Assembly: GCF_900199725.1 (NCBI RefSeq)
Contig: NZ_LT904904.1
Coordinates: 1,475,483 to 1,539,482, forward strand
Direction of reading: 5' to 3'
DNA: 64,000 nt
Source of the DNA: Cytobacillus massiliigabonensis
GTDB lineage: Bacteria > Bacillota > Bacilli > Bacillales > Cytobacillaceae
Shown here: positions 47,404-57,477 of the stretch, one piece after another
How positions within the stretch are numbered: the stretch's first letter is position 1
Layout of the letters: each line of letters starts with the position of its first letter
Notes under the pieces: generated by a model
Seen by the model: the letters and a program-made list of their open reading frames with translations, nothing else
Told to the model about the DNA's origin: nothing
Databases searched by the model: none
Program-made: the position numbers and the translations under genes

Positions 47404-47586
47404 GCTGTCCAGCTACAGCGCCTAGGGGCTCTTTGGTCTAAGCCAATCCGGCAAGAAGGTTAAAGTACAACCTTCTCGCCGGCTTGTCTTATGCTTGTCG
47501 CCCTTGGGCACTAAGGAAAACTTCTAAGAGTTTTCCTCGCAGGAACAAGCCGCTTTTGCTTGTTCCGAAGGCGCTTCCGCTTTTCT
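47404..47586 (+). repeat. Intergenic repeat family A, copy with an extra hairpin segment, between dnaK and dnaJ
   Basis: GTCCAGCTACAGCGCCTA, GGTCTAAGCCAATCC, a GAAGGTTAAAG/CAACCTTC hairpin and CTTATGCTTGTCGCCC appear in family order. An additional block containing AGGAAAACTTCTAAG/TTTTCCT and GGAACAAGC/GCTTGTTCC pairs precedes the final GGCGCTTCCGCTTTTC. Confidence 0.85.
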
Positions 47587-47761
47587 AAGTCAAAGTCAGG
47601 GTATCTTGGCTTTGACTTTTCTCATTTATCAACGCATTGCTAGAGATTTTTCTACTATGCTCTTATGTAGAAGACAGACGACATACTTCTTTTGTTGCAC
47701 AATCAAGTTAGACAGTGATAAAATAATTTTTATGTGAAATGATTCGGGGAGTGTAAATCTC

Positions 47762-48883
47762 ATGGACAAAAGGGATTACTATGAAGTCCTTGGTGTCAGC
47801 AAAAGCGCATCCAAGGATGAAATTAAAAAAGCTTATCGGAAGCTATCCAAAAAGTATCATCCGGATATTAATAAAGAACCGGATGCAGACGTAAAATTCA
47901 AAGAAGTAAAAGAAGCCTATGAAGTACTAAGTGATGATCAGAAAAAGGCACATTACGATCAATTTGGTCATACAGATCCGAACCAAGGCTTTGGCGGAGG
48001 CGGATTTGAAGGCTTCGGCGGATTTGAAGATATTTTCAGTTCGTTTTTTGGCGGAGGCGGTTCTAGACGTCGTGACCCTAATGCACCGCGGCAAGGGGCT
48101 GACCTGCAATATACAATGACCCTTTCTTTTGAGGATGCTGTGTTTGGGAAAGAGACAGAAATTGAGATTCCTCGTGAAGAAACATGTGAAACATGTAACG
48201 GATCAGGAGCAAAGGAAGGCACTAAACCGGAAACATGTGGACACTGTCATGGCTCAGGTCAGCTAAATGTAGAACAAAACACACCATTTGGCAAAATTGT
48301 CAATCGCCGCGTGTGTCATCACTGTAATGGAACAGGGAAACAAATTAAACATAAGTGCTCGACATGTGGCGGGGCGGGCAAAGTGAAAAAACGCAAAAAG
48401 ATTCAGGTCAAAATTCCAGCTGGAATTGACGATGGCCAGCAGCTGCGGGTGTCTGGACAAGGTGAACCAGGTGTAAATGGCGGACCATCAGGGGATTTAT
48501 ATGTTGTGTTCCATGTTCGTTCGCATGAATTTTTTGAGCGTGATGGCGATGATGTTTACTGCGAAATGCCAATAACATTTGTTCAAGCTGCTTTAGGGGA
48601 TGAGGTGGAAGTCCCTACTCTTTACGGCAAGGTGAAGCTAAAGGTGCCAGCAGGAACTCAAACAGGTACTAAGTTCCGTTTAAAGGACAAAGGAATTCAA
48701 AATGTAAGAGGCTATGGCAAGGGAGATCAGCATATTGTTGTCCGTGTCATTACGCCTACGAAGCTGACAGAAAAACAAAAGCAGCTGCTTCATGATTTTG
48801 CGGAGGTTAGCGGCCAGGTTCCGCAGGGGGAGCATGAAGAAAGTTTCTTTGCAAAGGTGAAACGAGCATTTAAGGGTGAATAA
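47762..48883 (+). CDS. dnaJ: Chaperone DnaJ (Hsp40)
   Basis: 373 aa. J domain (residues 1-70) with HPD in KYHPDINK; Gly/Phe-rich region; four CxxCxGxG zinc repeats ([32 protein letters not shown]); C-terminal substrate domain. It stimulates DnaK ATPase. SD GGGAGTG upstream. prmA follows closely. Confidence 0.97.
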   Translation: MDKRDYYEVLGVSKSASKDEIKKAYRKLSKKYHPDINKEPDADVKFKEVKEAYEVLSDDQKKAHYDQFGHTDPNQGFGGGGFEGFGGFEDIFSSFFGGGGSRRRDPNAPRQGADLQYTMTLSFEDAVFGKETEIEIPREETCETCNGSGAKEGTKPETCGHCHGSGQLNVEQNTPFGKIVNRRVCHHCNGTGKQIKHKCSTCGGAGKVKKRKKIQVKIPAGIDDGQQLRVSGQGEPGVNGGPSGDLYVVFHVRSHEFFERDGDDVYCEMPITFVQAALGDEVEVPTLYGKVKLKVPAGTQTGTKFRLKDKGIQNVRGYGKGDQHIVVRVITPTKLTEKQKQLLHDFAEVSGQVPQGEHEESFFAKVKRAFKGE

Positions 48884-48904
48884 AGGGAAATGGAGTTGGT
48901 AGTA

Positions 48905-49843
48905 GTGAAATGGTCAGAAATCAGTATTCATACAACAAATGAGGCAGTGGAGCCGATTTCGAATATTTTACATGAGGCCGGAGCAAGCGGTGTTGTGATA
49001 GAGGATCCATTCGAGCTTATTAAAGAGAGAAGAGACCAGTTCGGCGAAATCTACCAGCTTAATCCAGATGACTATCCTGAAGAAGGGGTAATCGTGAAAG
49101 CCTATTTGCCTGAAAATAGTTTTCTTGCTGAAAATGTGGATGAAATAAAAGAAGCGATTAATAATCTCGTTTTATATAATATTGATATTGGGAAAAATGA
49201 TGTTAGCATCAGTGAAGTTAACGAAGAAGAGTGGGCAACAGCGTGGAAGAAATATTACCATCCTGTGAAAATTTCAGAACGATTTACCATTGTTCCAACC
49301 TGGGAGGAATATACACCAGTATCAAGTGATGAGCTGATTATTGAACTTGATCCTGGCATGGCGTTTGGAACCGGAACACATCCAACAACAGTCATGTGTA
49401 TCCAAGCATTAGAGAGAACGGCTTCTCCAGGTGATAAGGTAATCGATGTTGGTACAGGTTCAGGTGTATTAAGTATTGCAGCAGCGATGCTTGGTGCTGA
49501 TAAAGTAACTGCGCTTGATCTTGATGAAGTGGCTGTAAACTCAGCAAGGCTTAATATCGAATTGAATAAAGTGCATCATAATGTAGATGTAAAGCAAAAT
49601 AATTTGCTCGATGGAGTAGAGCCAGGAGCTGATATTGTCGTAGCCAATATTTTGGCCGAGGTCATTCTCCGGTTTACTGGTGATGTCTCTACAGTTGTTA
49701 AACAAGGCGGTTATTTCATTGCTTCTGGAATTATTCAACCGAAAAAACAAGAAGTAAAGGATTCAATGATTGAAGCTGGTTTTGAAATTGTTGAAACGCT
49801 GCAAATGGAAGACTGGGTGGCAATCATCGGAAGAAGAAAGTAA
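48905..49843 (+). CDS. prmA: Ribosomal protein L11 methyltransferase PrmA
   Basis: 312 aa. N-terminal L11-recognition domain and C-terminal class I methyltransferase: [30 protein letters not shown] and [11 protein letters not shown]. It trimethylates uL11. The GTG at 48905 ([19 protein letters not shown]) is preferred because family members begin there; an ATG at 48890, in frame, would add five residues and cannot be excluded. Confidence 0.94.
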   Translation: MKWSEISIHTTNEAVEPISNILHEAGASGVVIEDPFELIKERRDQFGEIYQLNPDDYPEEGVIVKAYLPENSFLAENVDEIKEAINNLVLYNIDIGKNDVSISEVNEEEWATAWKKYYHPVKISERFTIVPTWEEYTPVSSDELIIELDPGMAFGTGTHPTTVMCIQALERTASPGDKVIDVGTGSGVLSIAAAMLGADKVTALDLDEVAVNSARLNIELNKVHHNVDVKQNNLLDGVEPGADIVVANILAEVILRFTGDVSTVVKQGGYFIASGIIQPKKQEVKDSMIEAGFEIVETLQMEDWVAIIGRRK

Positions 49844-49926
49844 TATAGAAAAAGGGGGACTTGAAATTGTCCTCCTTTTTATGCGTTATTTTTAAAGTGC
49901 GTATTCACATGAAGGAAGGTGTCACT

Positions 49927-50676
49927 ATGCAGCGTTATTTTGTCGATCAAATTGCTGATAATAACCGTTTTACCATTTTAGGTGATGATTATCATCATAT
50001 TGTTCGAGTGATGAGGATGAAGGAAGGGGATCAGATTATTTGTGTCACCCCCTCAAATAAAAGCGCTGTCTGTTCAATTGCAGAAATTACCGATGAACAT
50101 GTAATCACAGAAGTTGTACAATGGGTAAGTGGGACATCAGAACTCCCTATCGAAGTATCAATTGTGAGCGGACTGCCTAAAGGGGATAAGCTCGAATGGA
50201 TTATCCAAAAAGGGACAGAGCTTGGCGCTTATCAGTTTATCCCTTTTATTTCAGCGCGCTCAGTAGTAAAATGGGATGAGAAAAAGGCAGAAAAAAAGTT
50301 GGATCGCTGGCAAAAAATTGCGAAAGAAGCAGCCGAACAATCTCATCGAACAAAGCTACCTGTGGTGAAAAGTCCTTTAGATTTAAAATCCTTAATAAAT
50401 ATCGGTGAGGACTTTGACTATAAATTAATTGCTTTTGAGGAAGAGGCGAAGCAAGGGGAGGCTTCGGTCCTTTCCAAAACGTTGGCTGAGATGAAAAAAG
50501 GACAAACATTACTCTTTGTTTTCGGACCTGAAGGTGGACTAACAGAGCAAGAAGTTTTTAGATTAAGAGAAAATGGGTTTCGTTCATGCGGATTAGGTCC
50601 AAGAATTTTAAGGACAGAAACAGCTCCACTATATGTGCTTTCAGCTGTTTCCTATCATTTTGAATTAATGGAGTGA
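49927..50676 (+). CDS. rsmE: 16S rRNA m3U1498 methyltransferase RsmE
   Basis: 249 aa, SPOUT-class knot methyltransferase. N-terminal PUA-like domain (DDYHHIVRVMRMKEGDQI) and the knot segment FVFGPEGGLTEQEVFRLRENGFRSCGLGPRILRTETA, given here in the family order. It methylates U1498 of 16S rRNA. ATG at 49927 after GGAAGGTG; the frame from 49861 overshoots the SD. Confidence 0.94.
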   Translation: MQRYFVDQIADNNRFTILGDDYHHIVRVMRMKEGDQIICVTPSNKSAVCSIAEITDEHVITEVVQWVSGTSELPIEVSIVSGLPKGDKLEWIIQKGTELGAYQFIPFISARSVVKWDEKKAEKKLDRWQKIAKEAAEQSHRTKLPVVKSPLDLKSLINIGEDFDYKLIAFEEEAKQGEASVLSKTLAEMKKGQTLLFVFGPEGGLTEQEVFRLRENGFRSCGLGPRILRTETAPLYVLSAVSYHFELME

Positions 50677-50685
50677 ATATAGATT

Positions 50686-52038
50686 ATGGCTACAGTTGCA
50701 TTTCATACATTAGGTTGTAAAGTAAACCATTACGAGACAGAAGCGATTTGGCAGCTTTTTAAAGAAGAAGGCTATGAACGGGTTGATTTCGAATCGATGT
50801 CAGATGTTTATATCATCAATACTTGTACTGTAACAAATACGGGGGATAAAAAAAGCCGTCAGGTGATTCGCAGAGCCATTAGAAAAAATCCTGATGCTGT
50901 TATTTGTGTAACAGGATGCTATGCTCAAACCTCGCCAGCAGAAATTATGGCTATCCCTGGAGTGGATATAGTAGTTGGAACGCAAGACCGGGTGAAGATG
51001 CTTGATTATATTAAACAATATAAAGAAGAACGTCAGCCAATTAACGGTGTTGGAAATATTATGAAAAACCGTGTTTATGAAGAGCTTGATGTTCCGGCAT
51101 TTACTGACCGTACACGTGCATCTCTAAAAATTCAGGAGGGATGCAACAATTTCTGTACATTCTGTATTATTCCATGGGCGCGCGGGCTAATGAGATCTAG
51201 AGATCCGAAAGAGGTTATCCGTCAAGCCCAGCAGTTAGTTGATGCAGGGTATAAAGAAATCGTTCTAACAGGTATTCATACTGGCGGATACGGAGAAGAC
51301 ATGAAGGATTATAATCTTGCTATGCTGCTTCGTGATATGGAAGCACAAGTAAAGGGATTAAAGCGAATTCGTATTTCTTCGATTGAGGCAAGTCAAATTA
51401 CAGATGAAGTGATTGAAGTAATAAAAGAATCAAACTTAATTGTTAGACATCTTCATATCCCTATTCAATCAGGTTCTAATACGGTATTAAAAAGAATGCG
51501 CCGTAAATACACAATGGAATTTTTTGGCGAACGTTTGGAGAGATTAAAGGAAGTGCTCCCAGGCTTGGCTGTAACCTCTGACGTGATTGTCGGTTTCCCA
51601 GGGGAAACAGAAGAGGAATTTATGGAAACATACAATTTTATTAAAGAGCATAAATTCTCCGAGCTGCATGTTTTCCCATATTCTAAACGCACAGGTACAC
51701 CAGCAGCAAGAATGGAAGACCAAGTGGATGAGGATGTAAAAAATGAACGAGTTCATCGTCTCATTTCTTTATCTGATCAGCTTGCGAAGGAATACGCTTC
51801 TCAATTTGAAGGGGAAGTACTAGAAGTTATTCCTGAGGAAGAATTTAAAGATGAACCGAACACAGGTCTATATATAGGCTATACAGATAATTATCTAAAA
51901 GTTGTCTTCCCAGCTACGGAGGAAATGGTAGGTCAAATTGTTAAAGTAAAAATTACAAAAGCGGGCTACCCATACAACGAAGGAGAATTTGTACGTGTAC
52001 TAGACCAGCTGGAAGAACAGGAAGAAGCAGCTGTTTAA
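50686..52038 (+). CDS. mtaB: tRNA-t6A37 methylthiotransferase MtaB (YqeV)
   Basis: 450 aa. UPF0004 domain with Cys residues in HTLGCKVN, NTCTVTNTGDKK and VTGCYAQ; radical SAM motif CNNFCTFCIIPWARG; C-terminal TRAM-like domain. Carries two iron-sulfur clusters and converts t6A37 to ms2t6A in tRNA. Starts 9 bp after rsmE; likely the end of the extended dnaK operon. Confidence 0.95.
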   Translation: MATVAFHTLGCKVNHYETEAIWQLFKEEGYERVDFESMSDVYIINTCTVTNTGDKKSRQVIRRAIRKNPDAVICVTGCYAQTSPAEIMAIPGVDIVVGTQDRVKMLDYIKQYKEERQPINGVGNIMKNRVYEELDVPAFTDRTRASLKIQEGCNNFCTFCIIPWARGLMRSRDPKEVIRQAQQLVDAGYKEIVLTGIHTGGYGEDMKDYNLAMLLRDMEAQVKGLKRIRISSIEASQITDEVIEVIKESNLIVRHLHIPIQSGSNTVLKRMRRKYTMEFFGERLERLKEVLPGLAVTSDVIVGFPGETEEEFMETYNFIKEHKFSELHVFPYSKRTGTPAARMEDQVDEDVKNERVHRLISLSDQLAKEYASQFEGEVLEVIPEEEFKDEPNTGLYIGYTDNYLKVVFPATEEMVGQIVKVKITKAGYPYNEGEFVRVLDQLEEQEEAAV

Positions 52039-52109
52039 ATTGATGGCGGCTCTATTTTAAAAGTTGTTTTTGAATCATTTGTAGATGAACACTGTTTACG
52101 AAAAGCTTT

Positions 52110-52240
52110 GTTGATTGGAGCGGAGGGATGCGAGACTCCTGCGGGAAGTGTGGGACAGCTGAGACCCCGCAGACGCTTTAGCGTCGAGGAGGCACAGCGC
52201 CCACCCCGCGGAAAGCGAGTATCCTGGAGCGGAAATCAAC
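52110..52240. repeat. 131-bp G+C-rich intergenic repeat (family B) between mtaB and deoC
   Basis: Bounded by inverted GTTGATT/AATCAAC ends and the near-direct TGGAGCGGA and CTGGAGCGGAAA. The interior GAGACTCCTGCGGGA, GAGACCCCGCAGACGC, GCGTCGAGGAGGC and CCCCGCGGAAAGCGAG can pair extensively. I recognise the sequence type from intergenic regions of many Bacillaceae. Markedly G+C-richer than its surroundings. Confidence 0.85.
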
Positions 52241-52265
52241 TTCTGCTAACTATGTCCTAATTGGT

Positions 52266-52300
52266 AAAAAAGGAATTACCTCATAAAGGTAGTTCCTTTT
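52266..52300 (+). terminator. Terminator after mtaB, beyond the repeat
   Basis: AGGAATTACCT pairs with AGGTAGTTCCT (one G-T) around CATAA, followed by TTTT. Confidence 0.8.
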
Positions 52301-52441
52301 GTCTATTTTCATGGGAATAGTAAATTTGGAAAAGCTATCAGTGTAAAGATAAAAATACGAGATTCAACTCGATATTTTTATGCAGGCATGATATGATGTG
52401 AGAGGTACGGACAACTCGTTTATTTGAAGGGAGTTTTATCA

Positions 52442-53113
52442 ATGACAACTAATGTCGCAAAAATGATCGATCATACATTATTGAAAGCGGATGCAACAAA
52501 AGAACAAATAGAAAAACTTTGCGCAGAAGCAAAAGAATACAATTTTGCTTCCGTATGTGTTAACCCTGCTTGGGTAAAGCGATCAGCTGAACTATTAAAT
52601 GGAACAGAAGTAAAGGTTTGTACAGTTATTGGTTTCCCATTAGGTGCTTCAACACCTGAAACAAAAGCATTTGAAACAAAAAATGCGATTGACAATGGGG
52701 CTACTGAAGTAGATATGGTTATCAATATTGGTGCTTTGAAGGGCGGAGACAATGAGTTAGTGGAAAGAGACATCCGTTCGGTTGTAGATGCAGCTAGGGG
52801 AAAGGCTCTTACAAAAGTAATTATTGAAACTTGCCTGCTTACTGAAGAAGAAAAGGTAAGAGCATGTGAATTATCTGTAAAAGCAGGTGCTGACTTTGTA
52901 AAAACATCTACTGGTTTTTCAACAGGGGGAGCAACTGCAGAAGATATTGCTCTTATGAGAAAAACAGTTGGACCAACAATTGGTGTAAAAGCATCAGGTG
53001 GCGTTAGAAGTGCAGAAGATGCGCAAGAAATGATCAAAGCTGGTGCTACAAGAATTGGGGCAAGCTCAGGTGCAGCCATCGTAAACGGATTAACAAGTGA
53101 TTCTGACTACTAA
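52442..53113 (+). CDS. deoC: Deoxyribose-phosphate aldolase
   Basis: 223 aa. [19 protein letters not shown] opens the barrel; [14 protein letters not shown] and the Schiff-base lysine in [16 protein letters not shown] follow, then VKASGGVRS. It splits deoxyribose-5-phosphate into glyceraldehyde-3-phosphate and acetaldehyde in deoxynucleoside catabolism. ATG at 52442 after GAAGGGAG. No other deo genes are adjacent. Confidence 0.96.
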   Translation: MTTNVAKMIDHTLLKADATKEQIEKLCAEAKEYNFASVCVNPAWVKRSAELLNGTEVKVCTVIGFPLGASTPETKAFETKNAIDNGATEVDMVINIGALKGGDNELVERDIRSVVDAARGKALTKVIIETCLLTEEEKVRACELSVKAGADFVKTSTGFSTGGATAEDIALMRKTVGPTIGVKASGGVRSAEDAQEMIKAGATRIGASSGAAIVNGLTSDSDY

Positions 53114-53150
53114 AAAAAGGAATGCCGGATTTCCGGCATTTCTTTTTTCT
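53113..53150. terminator. Bidirectional terminator between deoC and yqeW
   Basis: AAAGGAATGCCGG pairs with CCGGCATTTCTTT around a 4-nt loop; A/T flanks on both sides. Confidence 0.9.
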
Positions 53151-53156
53151 TGTATT

Positions 53157-54077
53157 TTATTTATCATGAATTTTTATAATGAATCGCCCAAATTGAGAGG
53201 CAAATGGCAGAACGAGCAATGAGGTAACCACATTAAAAATAACACTTATATGAGCAAGCTGAACATCCGCTTGCCCTGCAAGCTGGAGTCCGATGTCAGT
53301 TAACAAATAAATAAACGGATAGAAAATAATTACCCCTATAACGTTTAGCCATATATGTGCATACGCAGCAAGTTTTGCCTCCCTCCCTGAACCGATTGAA
53401 GCGAGAAAAGCATCTACACAAGTACCGATATTTGACCCAAGCATAATCGCAATTCCAGTGTCCAAATCCATTGTTCCTGCTGTTAGAAATCCCATAATGA
53501 TTCCGGTTGTTGCGGTGCTGGATTGGATAATTGCTGTAATAAGTATACCAGCCAAAATACCGTATAGATGGCTTTCATCTAAGACAAGAAGCAGTTGATT
53601 TATCCGCTCCACATTTTTCAGCGTACCAGCAAAATACTCAAACCCTCTCATGGCGGCAAACACGCAGGATATGCCTAATAAAACAAAACCAAAGCTGCGA
53701 AGACTTTTCTTCTTCATTAGAATAAGAATGCTTCCCGCGATTGCCAATGGAATTAAATATGCCTCAATATCAAAAGTAATTAATTCGGTTGTAAACGTAG
53801 TACCAATATTTGTTCCTAATATAATTCCGATTGATTGTGGAAAAGAAAGCAGTCGTGCTGAAACAAATCCAATCGTAATAATCATTACAGCTGAGCTGCT
53901 TTGTAAAACCGCCGTAATGAGAGTGCCGATGATTACACCTTTCCAGGGAGCATTCGTTAATTTAATGAGCCATTTTTTTAGTGATTCTGCTGAAAGGTTC
54001 ATGAGACCAGACCTTAATAACGTCATCCCATATATGAATAAACCGATTAAAAGTACAAAAAATAATAGCTTGACCAA
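53157..54077 (-). CDS. yqeW: Na+/phosphate cotransporter family protein YqeW
   Basis: 306 aa, about eight helices. Two inverted copies of the PNaS signature QSS are seen in AVLQSSSAVMIITIGFV and AIIQSSTATTGIIMGFL, each followed by GTNIGTTFT or GSNIGTCVDA. No PhoU-like C-terminal domain, so it is the short form. Probably sodium-coupled phosphate transport. TTG start after GGGGGTGG. Confidence 0.88.
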   Translation of the reverse strand: MVKLLFFVLLIGLFIYGMTLLRSGLMNLSAESLKKWLIKLTNAPWKGVIIGTLITAVLQSSSAVMIITIGFVSARLLSFPQSIGIILGTNIGTTFTTELITFDIEAYLIPLAIAGSILILMKKKSLRSFGFVLLGISCVFAAMRGFEYFAGTLKNVERINQLLLVLDESHLYGILAGILITAIIQSSTATTGIIMGFLTAGTMDLDTGIAIMLGSNIGTCVDAFLASIGSGREAKLAAYAHIWLNVIGVIIFYPFIYLLTDIGLQLAGQADVQLAHISVIFNVVTSLLVLPFASQFGRFIIKIHDK

Positions 54078-54218
54078 GTATCCACCCCCCTAGATATATA
54101 TCTATGGCTAGATGGATGAGGACATGCCATTTAAGTAAATTTAGTTAACCTTGGCTATTATCTTCTGATATCTCAATATTTCCAAGGTAAAAACAAGTCC
54201 GATACAGGCCAAATACAG

Positions 54219-54248
54219 TTGACCTCAGGCATGCTATTATATTATAAT
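54219..54248 (+). promoter_or_regulatory. Promoter of rpsU-yqeY
   Basis: TTGACC (54219-54224) and TATAAT (54243-54248), 18-bp spacing, about 60 bp before rpsU. Confidence 0.75.
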
Positions 54249-54309
54249 TGCAAAGTACATGGAAAACCATGTTGTGTTAGTGTGTTGTGCTCGGAGGGAG
54301 GGAAAGAGA

Positions 54310-54483
54310 ATGTCTAAAACCGTCGTTCGTAAAAACGAATCGCTTGAAGATGCTCTTCGTCGCTTCAAACGTTCAGTTTCTAAAACTGGTACTTTGCAAG
54401 AAGCTAGAAAGCGCGAATTCTACGAAAAACCTAGTATTAAACGTAAGAAAAAGTCTGAGGCTGCAAGAAAACGTAAGTGGTAA
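54310..54483 (+). CDS. rpsU: Small ribosomal subunit protein bS21
   Basis: 57 aa, basic. [20 protein letters not shown] is the S21 start and the C-terminus is [17 protein letters not shown] is 7 bp after GGGAGGGAAAG; an earlier frame from 54259 is not supported. Followed 16 bp later by yqeY, the common rpsU-yqeY pair. Confidence 0.96.
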   Translation: MSKTVVRKNESLEDALRRFKRSVSKTGTLQEARKREFYEKPSIKRKKKSEAARKRKW

Positions 54484-54499
54484 GAGAGGGTGTATGTAA

Positions 54500-54943
54500 T
54501 TGAGTCTTCTCGAGCGTCTAAATGAGGATATGAAACAAGCGATGAGGAATAAAGAAAAAGATAAGCTAACCGTTATTCGAATGATCAAAGCTTCGATTCA
54601 AAATGAATCAATCAAGCTTGGATCAGACTTAACCGAAGAACAGGAGCTTACTGTCCTTTCTCGCGAAGTAAAGCAACGCAAGGATTCCCTCCATGAATTT
54701 GAAAAAGCAGGTCGTGAAGATCTTGTTGAAAAAATTCGTACTGAACTTCAGTTCGTCGAAATATATATGCCTGTGCAGCTGTCTGAAGATGAGGTTTCAA
54801 AAATCGTACAAGAAACGGTTGCTGAAACGGGTGCAAAATCAAAAGCTGATATGGGTAAAGTAATGGCTGCCATCATGCCGAAAGTAAAAGGTAAAGCAGA
54901 TGGAGCAATTGTAAATAAACTTGTACAACAACACCTTTCATAA
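54500..54943 (+). CDS. yqeY: YqeY, GatB/Yqey-domain protein
   Basis: 147 aa, one GatB/YqeY helical domain (LRNKEK-type start [46 protein letters not shown]). It resembles the tRNA-binding tail of GatB and may bind tRNA; the precise role is unknown. TTG start after AGAGGGTG. Terminator follows. Confidence 0.92.
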   Translation: MSLLERLNEDMKQAMRNKEKDKLTVIRMIKASIQNESIKLGSDLTEEQELTVLSREVKQRKDSLHEFEKAGREDLVEKIRTELQFVEIYMPVQLSEDEVSKIVQETVAETGAKSKADMGKVMAAIMPKVKGKADGAIVNKLVQQHLS

Positions 54944-54956
54944 AAAAAATTAGTCT

Positions 54957-54992
54957 AAAAGACCGAGAGCATCTGCTTTTCGGTCTTTTTAA
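54957..54992 (+). terminator. Terminator after yqeY
   Basis: AAAGACCGA pairs with TCGGTCTTT, followed by TT; loop about 12 nt. Confidence 0.82.
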
Positions 54993-55025
54993 CTTGGGCA
55001 ATAAAATGTATAAGACCATTTAAAA

Positions 55026-55052
55026 TGAAACCTTTACATAAGTGAGTACGTA
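55026..55052 (+). promoter_or_regulatory. Sigma-W-type ECF promoter of yqeZ-floA-yqfB
   Basis: TGAAAC (55026-55031) and CGTA (55049-55052), 17-bp spacing, fit the sigma-W consensus. In B. subtilis the yqeZ-yqfA-yqfB operon is a sigma-W regulon member, part of the cell-envelope stress response. No sigma-A promoter is evident here. Confidence 0.8.
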
Positions 55053-55089
55053 TACAATAGAAAGAATCTTTTGATGGGAGGGGGAAGGT

Positions 55090-56415
55090 TTGAGATTAAG
55101 AAGAAGTATAACTATTTTTGCCTTTATTTTTGCATTCATTTTAACGCTGGCACCATTTAAAGGGGATGCCAAGAACGAAGTAATCTATGTTGTACCGATA
55201 ACAGAAACAGTCGAAAAAGGGATGTATGCCTTTTTAAACAGAGCTGTTCAAACCGCTGAGGAAGAAAATGCTTCTGCCATTATATTTGAAGTAGATACAC
55301 CTGGAGGGGCTGTTGACGCTGCGGGAAAAATCGGAAAGCTTTTAACGTCGACGAAAGTAAAAACCATTGCGTTTATTAATAAACAGGCTCTTTCGGCAGG
55401 TGCATATATTTCATTAAATACAGATGAAATTTATATGGTTCCTGGTTCTACAATGGGATCGGCTGCCATTATTGACGGAAAAGGAAATACTGCTGGCAAG
55501 AAAGCTGAATCGTATTGGTTTGCAGCAATGGAAGAGGCGGCAAAACAAACAAATAAAAAACCGATTTATGCTCGTGCGATGGCCGATGAATCGATTCATT
55601 TACCTGAATATGACGCACCAAAAGGGAAGCTGCTGACGCTTGGAAGTGAGGATGCGTATAAAGTTGGCTATTCAAATGGGAAAGTGAATAATCTTAAAGA
55701 TTTATTGGAAAAACTTGAATATTCAGGTGCGGATATTCGGACATTAGAGGAGAGCTTTGCTGAAAAGATTGCACGATTTATTACACACCCTGTCATTATT
55801 CCTATTCTACTATCAATTGGCAGCTTAGGGCTTGTCCTGGAATTATATTCACCGGGATTTGGCGTTCCCGGTTTTATGGGATTATCTGCATTATTGCTTT
55901 TCTTCTATGGACACTTAGTGGCGGGTCTAGCAGGATATGAGACGATTATTCTGTTTATCATTGGGATTGGACTGATAATCGCAGAGTTTTTCCTCCCCGG
56001 TGGAATTGCGGGGATACTTGGTTTAGCTGCTATACTTGGAAGCTTATTCTTAGCATCGGATAATATCGTTCATATGGGAATATCGATATTAATCGCAATT
56101 AGTGTTTCTATTCTAGCATCTATATTAATGATAAAGGTGTTTGGTAAAAAAATGAAAATATTTAAGAAGCTAATCTTAACCGATTCCACTAAAACGGAAC
56201 AAGGATATGTATCCAATAAAAACAGACTTGAGCTTATTGGTTTGGAAGGCTATGCCTTAACAGCATTAAGGCCATCGGGAACGATTGTTATTGAGGATGA
56301 GCGGATTGATGCTGTTAGTGAGGGTGCATTTATTTTAAAAGATGCAAGAGTACGAGTGGTGAAGGCTGAAGGCTCACGAATTGTGGTTAGAGAGATACAA
56401 AAAATAGATAAATAA
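55090..56415 (+). CDS. yqeZ: NfeD-family membrane-bound ClpP-class protease (YqeZ)
   Basis: 441 aa. Signal or anchor sequence at the N-terminus, then a ClpP-class serine protease domain: [17 protein letters not shown], and [15 protein letters not shown] containing the nucleophilic Ser. Four to five helices around residues 235-350, then a C-terminal NfeD soluble OB-fold domain. In this family the protease works with its adjacent flotillin-type partner. TTG start after GGGGAAGG. Confidence 0.92.
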   Translation: MRLRRSITIFAFIFAFILTLAPFKGDAKNEVIYVVPITETVEKGMYAFLNRAVQTAEEENASAIIFEVDTPGGAVDAAGKIGKLLTSTKVKTIAFINKQALSAGAYISLNTDEIYMVPGSTMGSAAIIDGKGNTAGKKAESYWFAAMEEAAKQTNKKPIYARAMADESIHLPEYDAPKGKLLTLGSEDAYKVGYSNGKVNNLKDLLEKLEYSGADIRTLEESFAEKIARFITHPVIIPILLSIGSLGLVLELYSPGFGVPGFMGLSALLLFFYGHLVAGLAGYETIILFIIGIGLIIAEFFLPGGIAGILGLAAILGSLFLASDNIVHMGISILIAISVSILASILMIKVFGKKMKIFKKLILTDSTKTEQGYVSNKNRLELIGLEGYALTALRPSGTIVIEDERIDAVSEGAFILKDARVRVVKAEGSRIVVREIQKIDK

Positions 56416-56437
56416 AAAATTTTTAGGAGGTATGAAA

Positions 56438-57439
56438 ATGCCATTTGATGCGATTTCTATTTTAACATTGATCATTGTTGTCGTTGCAATCATTCTTTTG
56501 GGCGTTTTATTCACTTTTGTCCCAGTCATGCTGTGGATCTCCGCATTAGCAGCCGGGGTAAGAGTAAGTATTTTCACATTAATAGGAATGCGTCTTCGCC
56601 GGGTTATTCCAAGCCGAGTAATCAATCCGTTGATTAAGGCACATAAAGCTGGTTTGGATGTGTCAACGAACCAATTAGAAAGCCACTATCTGGCAGGAGG
56701 TAATGTAGATCGAGTCGTTAACGCGCTAATTGCTGCACACCGTGCAAATATTGAATTGCAATTTGAACGCAGTGCTGCTATCGATTTAGCTGGCCGAGAT
56801 GTATTAGAAGCTGTACAAATGAGTGTTAATCCAAATGTAATTGAAACGCCATTTATTGCCGGTGTAGCCATGGATGGGATTGAAGTAAAGGCGAAAGCAA
56901 GAATTACAGTAAGAGCAAATATCGACCGCCTTGTCGGTGGTGCGGGTGAAGAAACAATTGTAGCTCGAGTAGGTGAAGGAATTGTATCGACAATTGGTTC
57001 CTCTGAAAATCATAAAAAAGTACTTGAAAACCCTGACATGATTTCTCAGACAGTCCTTGCAAAAGGCTTGGATGCAGGCACTGCCTTTGAAATCCTATCC
57101 ATTGATATTGCGGATGTTGATATCGGTAAAAACATCGGTGCAGAATTACAAACAGAACAAGCCGAAGCAGATAAAAAGATTGCCCAAGCGAAAGCAGAAG
57201 AGCGCCGTGCAATGGCTGTTGCCCAAGAGCAGGAAATGAAGGCGCGCGTAGAAGAAATGAGAGCAAAAGTTGTCGAAGCAGAATCACAAGTACCTCTTGC
57301 TATGTCTGAAGCACTCCGATCTGGCAATATCGGTGTCATGGATTATATGAATTATAAAAATATTTCTGCTGATACAGATATGAGAGACTCCATTGGCAGA
57401 ATAACAGATGAAAATAAAGATGGACGGAAAAATGATTAA
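56438..57439 (+). CDS. floA: Flotillin-like protein FloA (YqfA)
   Basis: 333 aa. N-terminal membrane hairpin ([20 protein letters not shown] and following helix), SPFH/band-7-like domain ([25 protein letters not shown] segment), and a long Ala/Glu-rich coiled coil ([23 protein letters not shown]). It organises membrane microdomains and protects against envelope stress. AGGAGG is 7 bp before the ATG at 56438; the ATG six bases earlier is too near. Confidence 0.95.
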   Translation: MPFDAISILTLIIVVVAIILLGVLFTFVPVMLWISALAAGVRVSIFTLIGMRLRRVIPSRVINPLIKAHKAGLDVSTNQLESHYLAGGNVDRVVNALIAAHRANIELQFERSAAIDLAGRDVLEAVQMSVNPNVIETPFIAGVAMDGIEVKAKARITVRANIDRLVGGAGEETIVARVGEGIVSTIGSSENHKKVLENPDMISQTVLAKGLDAGTAFEILSIDIADVDIGKNIGAELQTEQAEADKKIAQAKAEERRAMAVAQEQEMKARVEEMRAKVVEAESQVPLAMSEALRSGNIGVMDYMNYKNISADTDMRDSIGRITDENKDGRKND

Positions 57440-57477
57440 TTCCTGTTCTTCTTTCAGCAGAAGGGAGGGTTTCCCTT

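Noticed and set aside
52471..53079. 202-aa open frame antisense to deoC
   Set aside because: It is the mirror of a well-conserved gene in a phase that stays open because of codon bias; no SD and low-complexity Ser/Ala/Val content.
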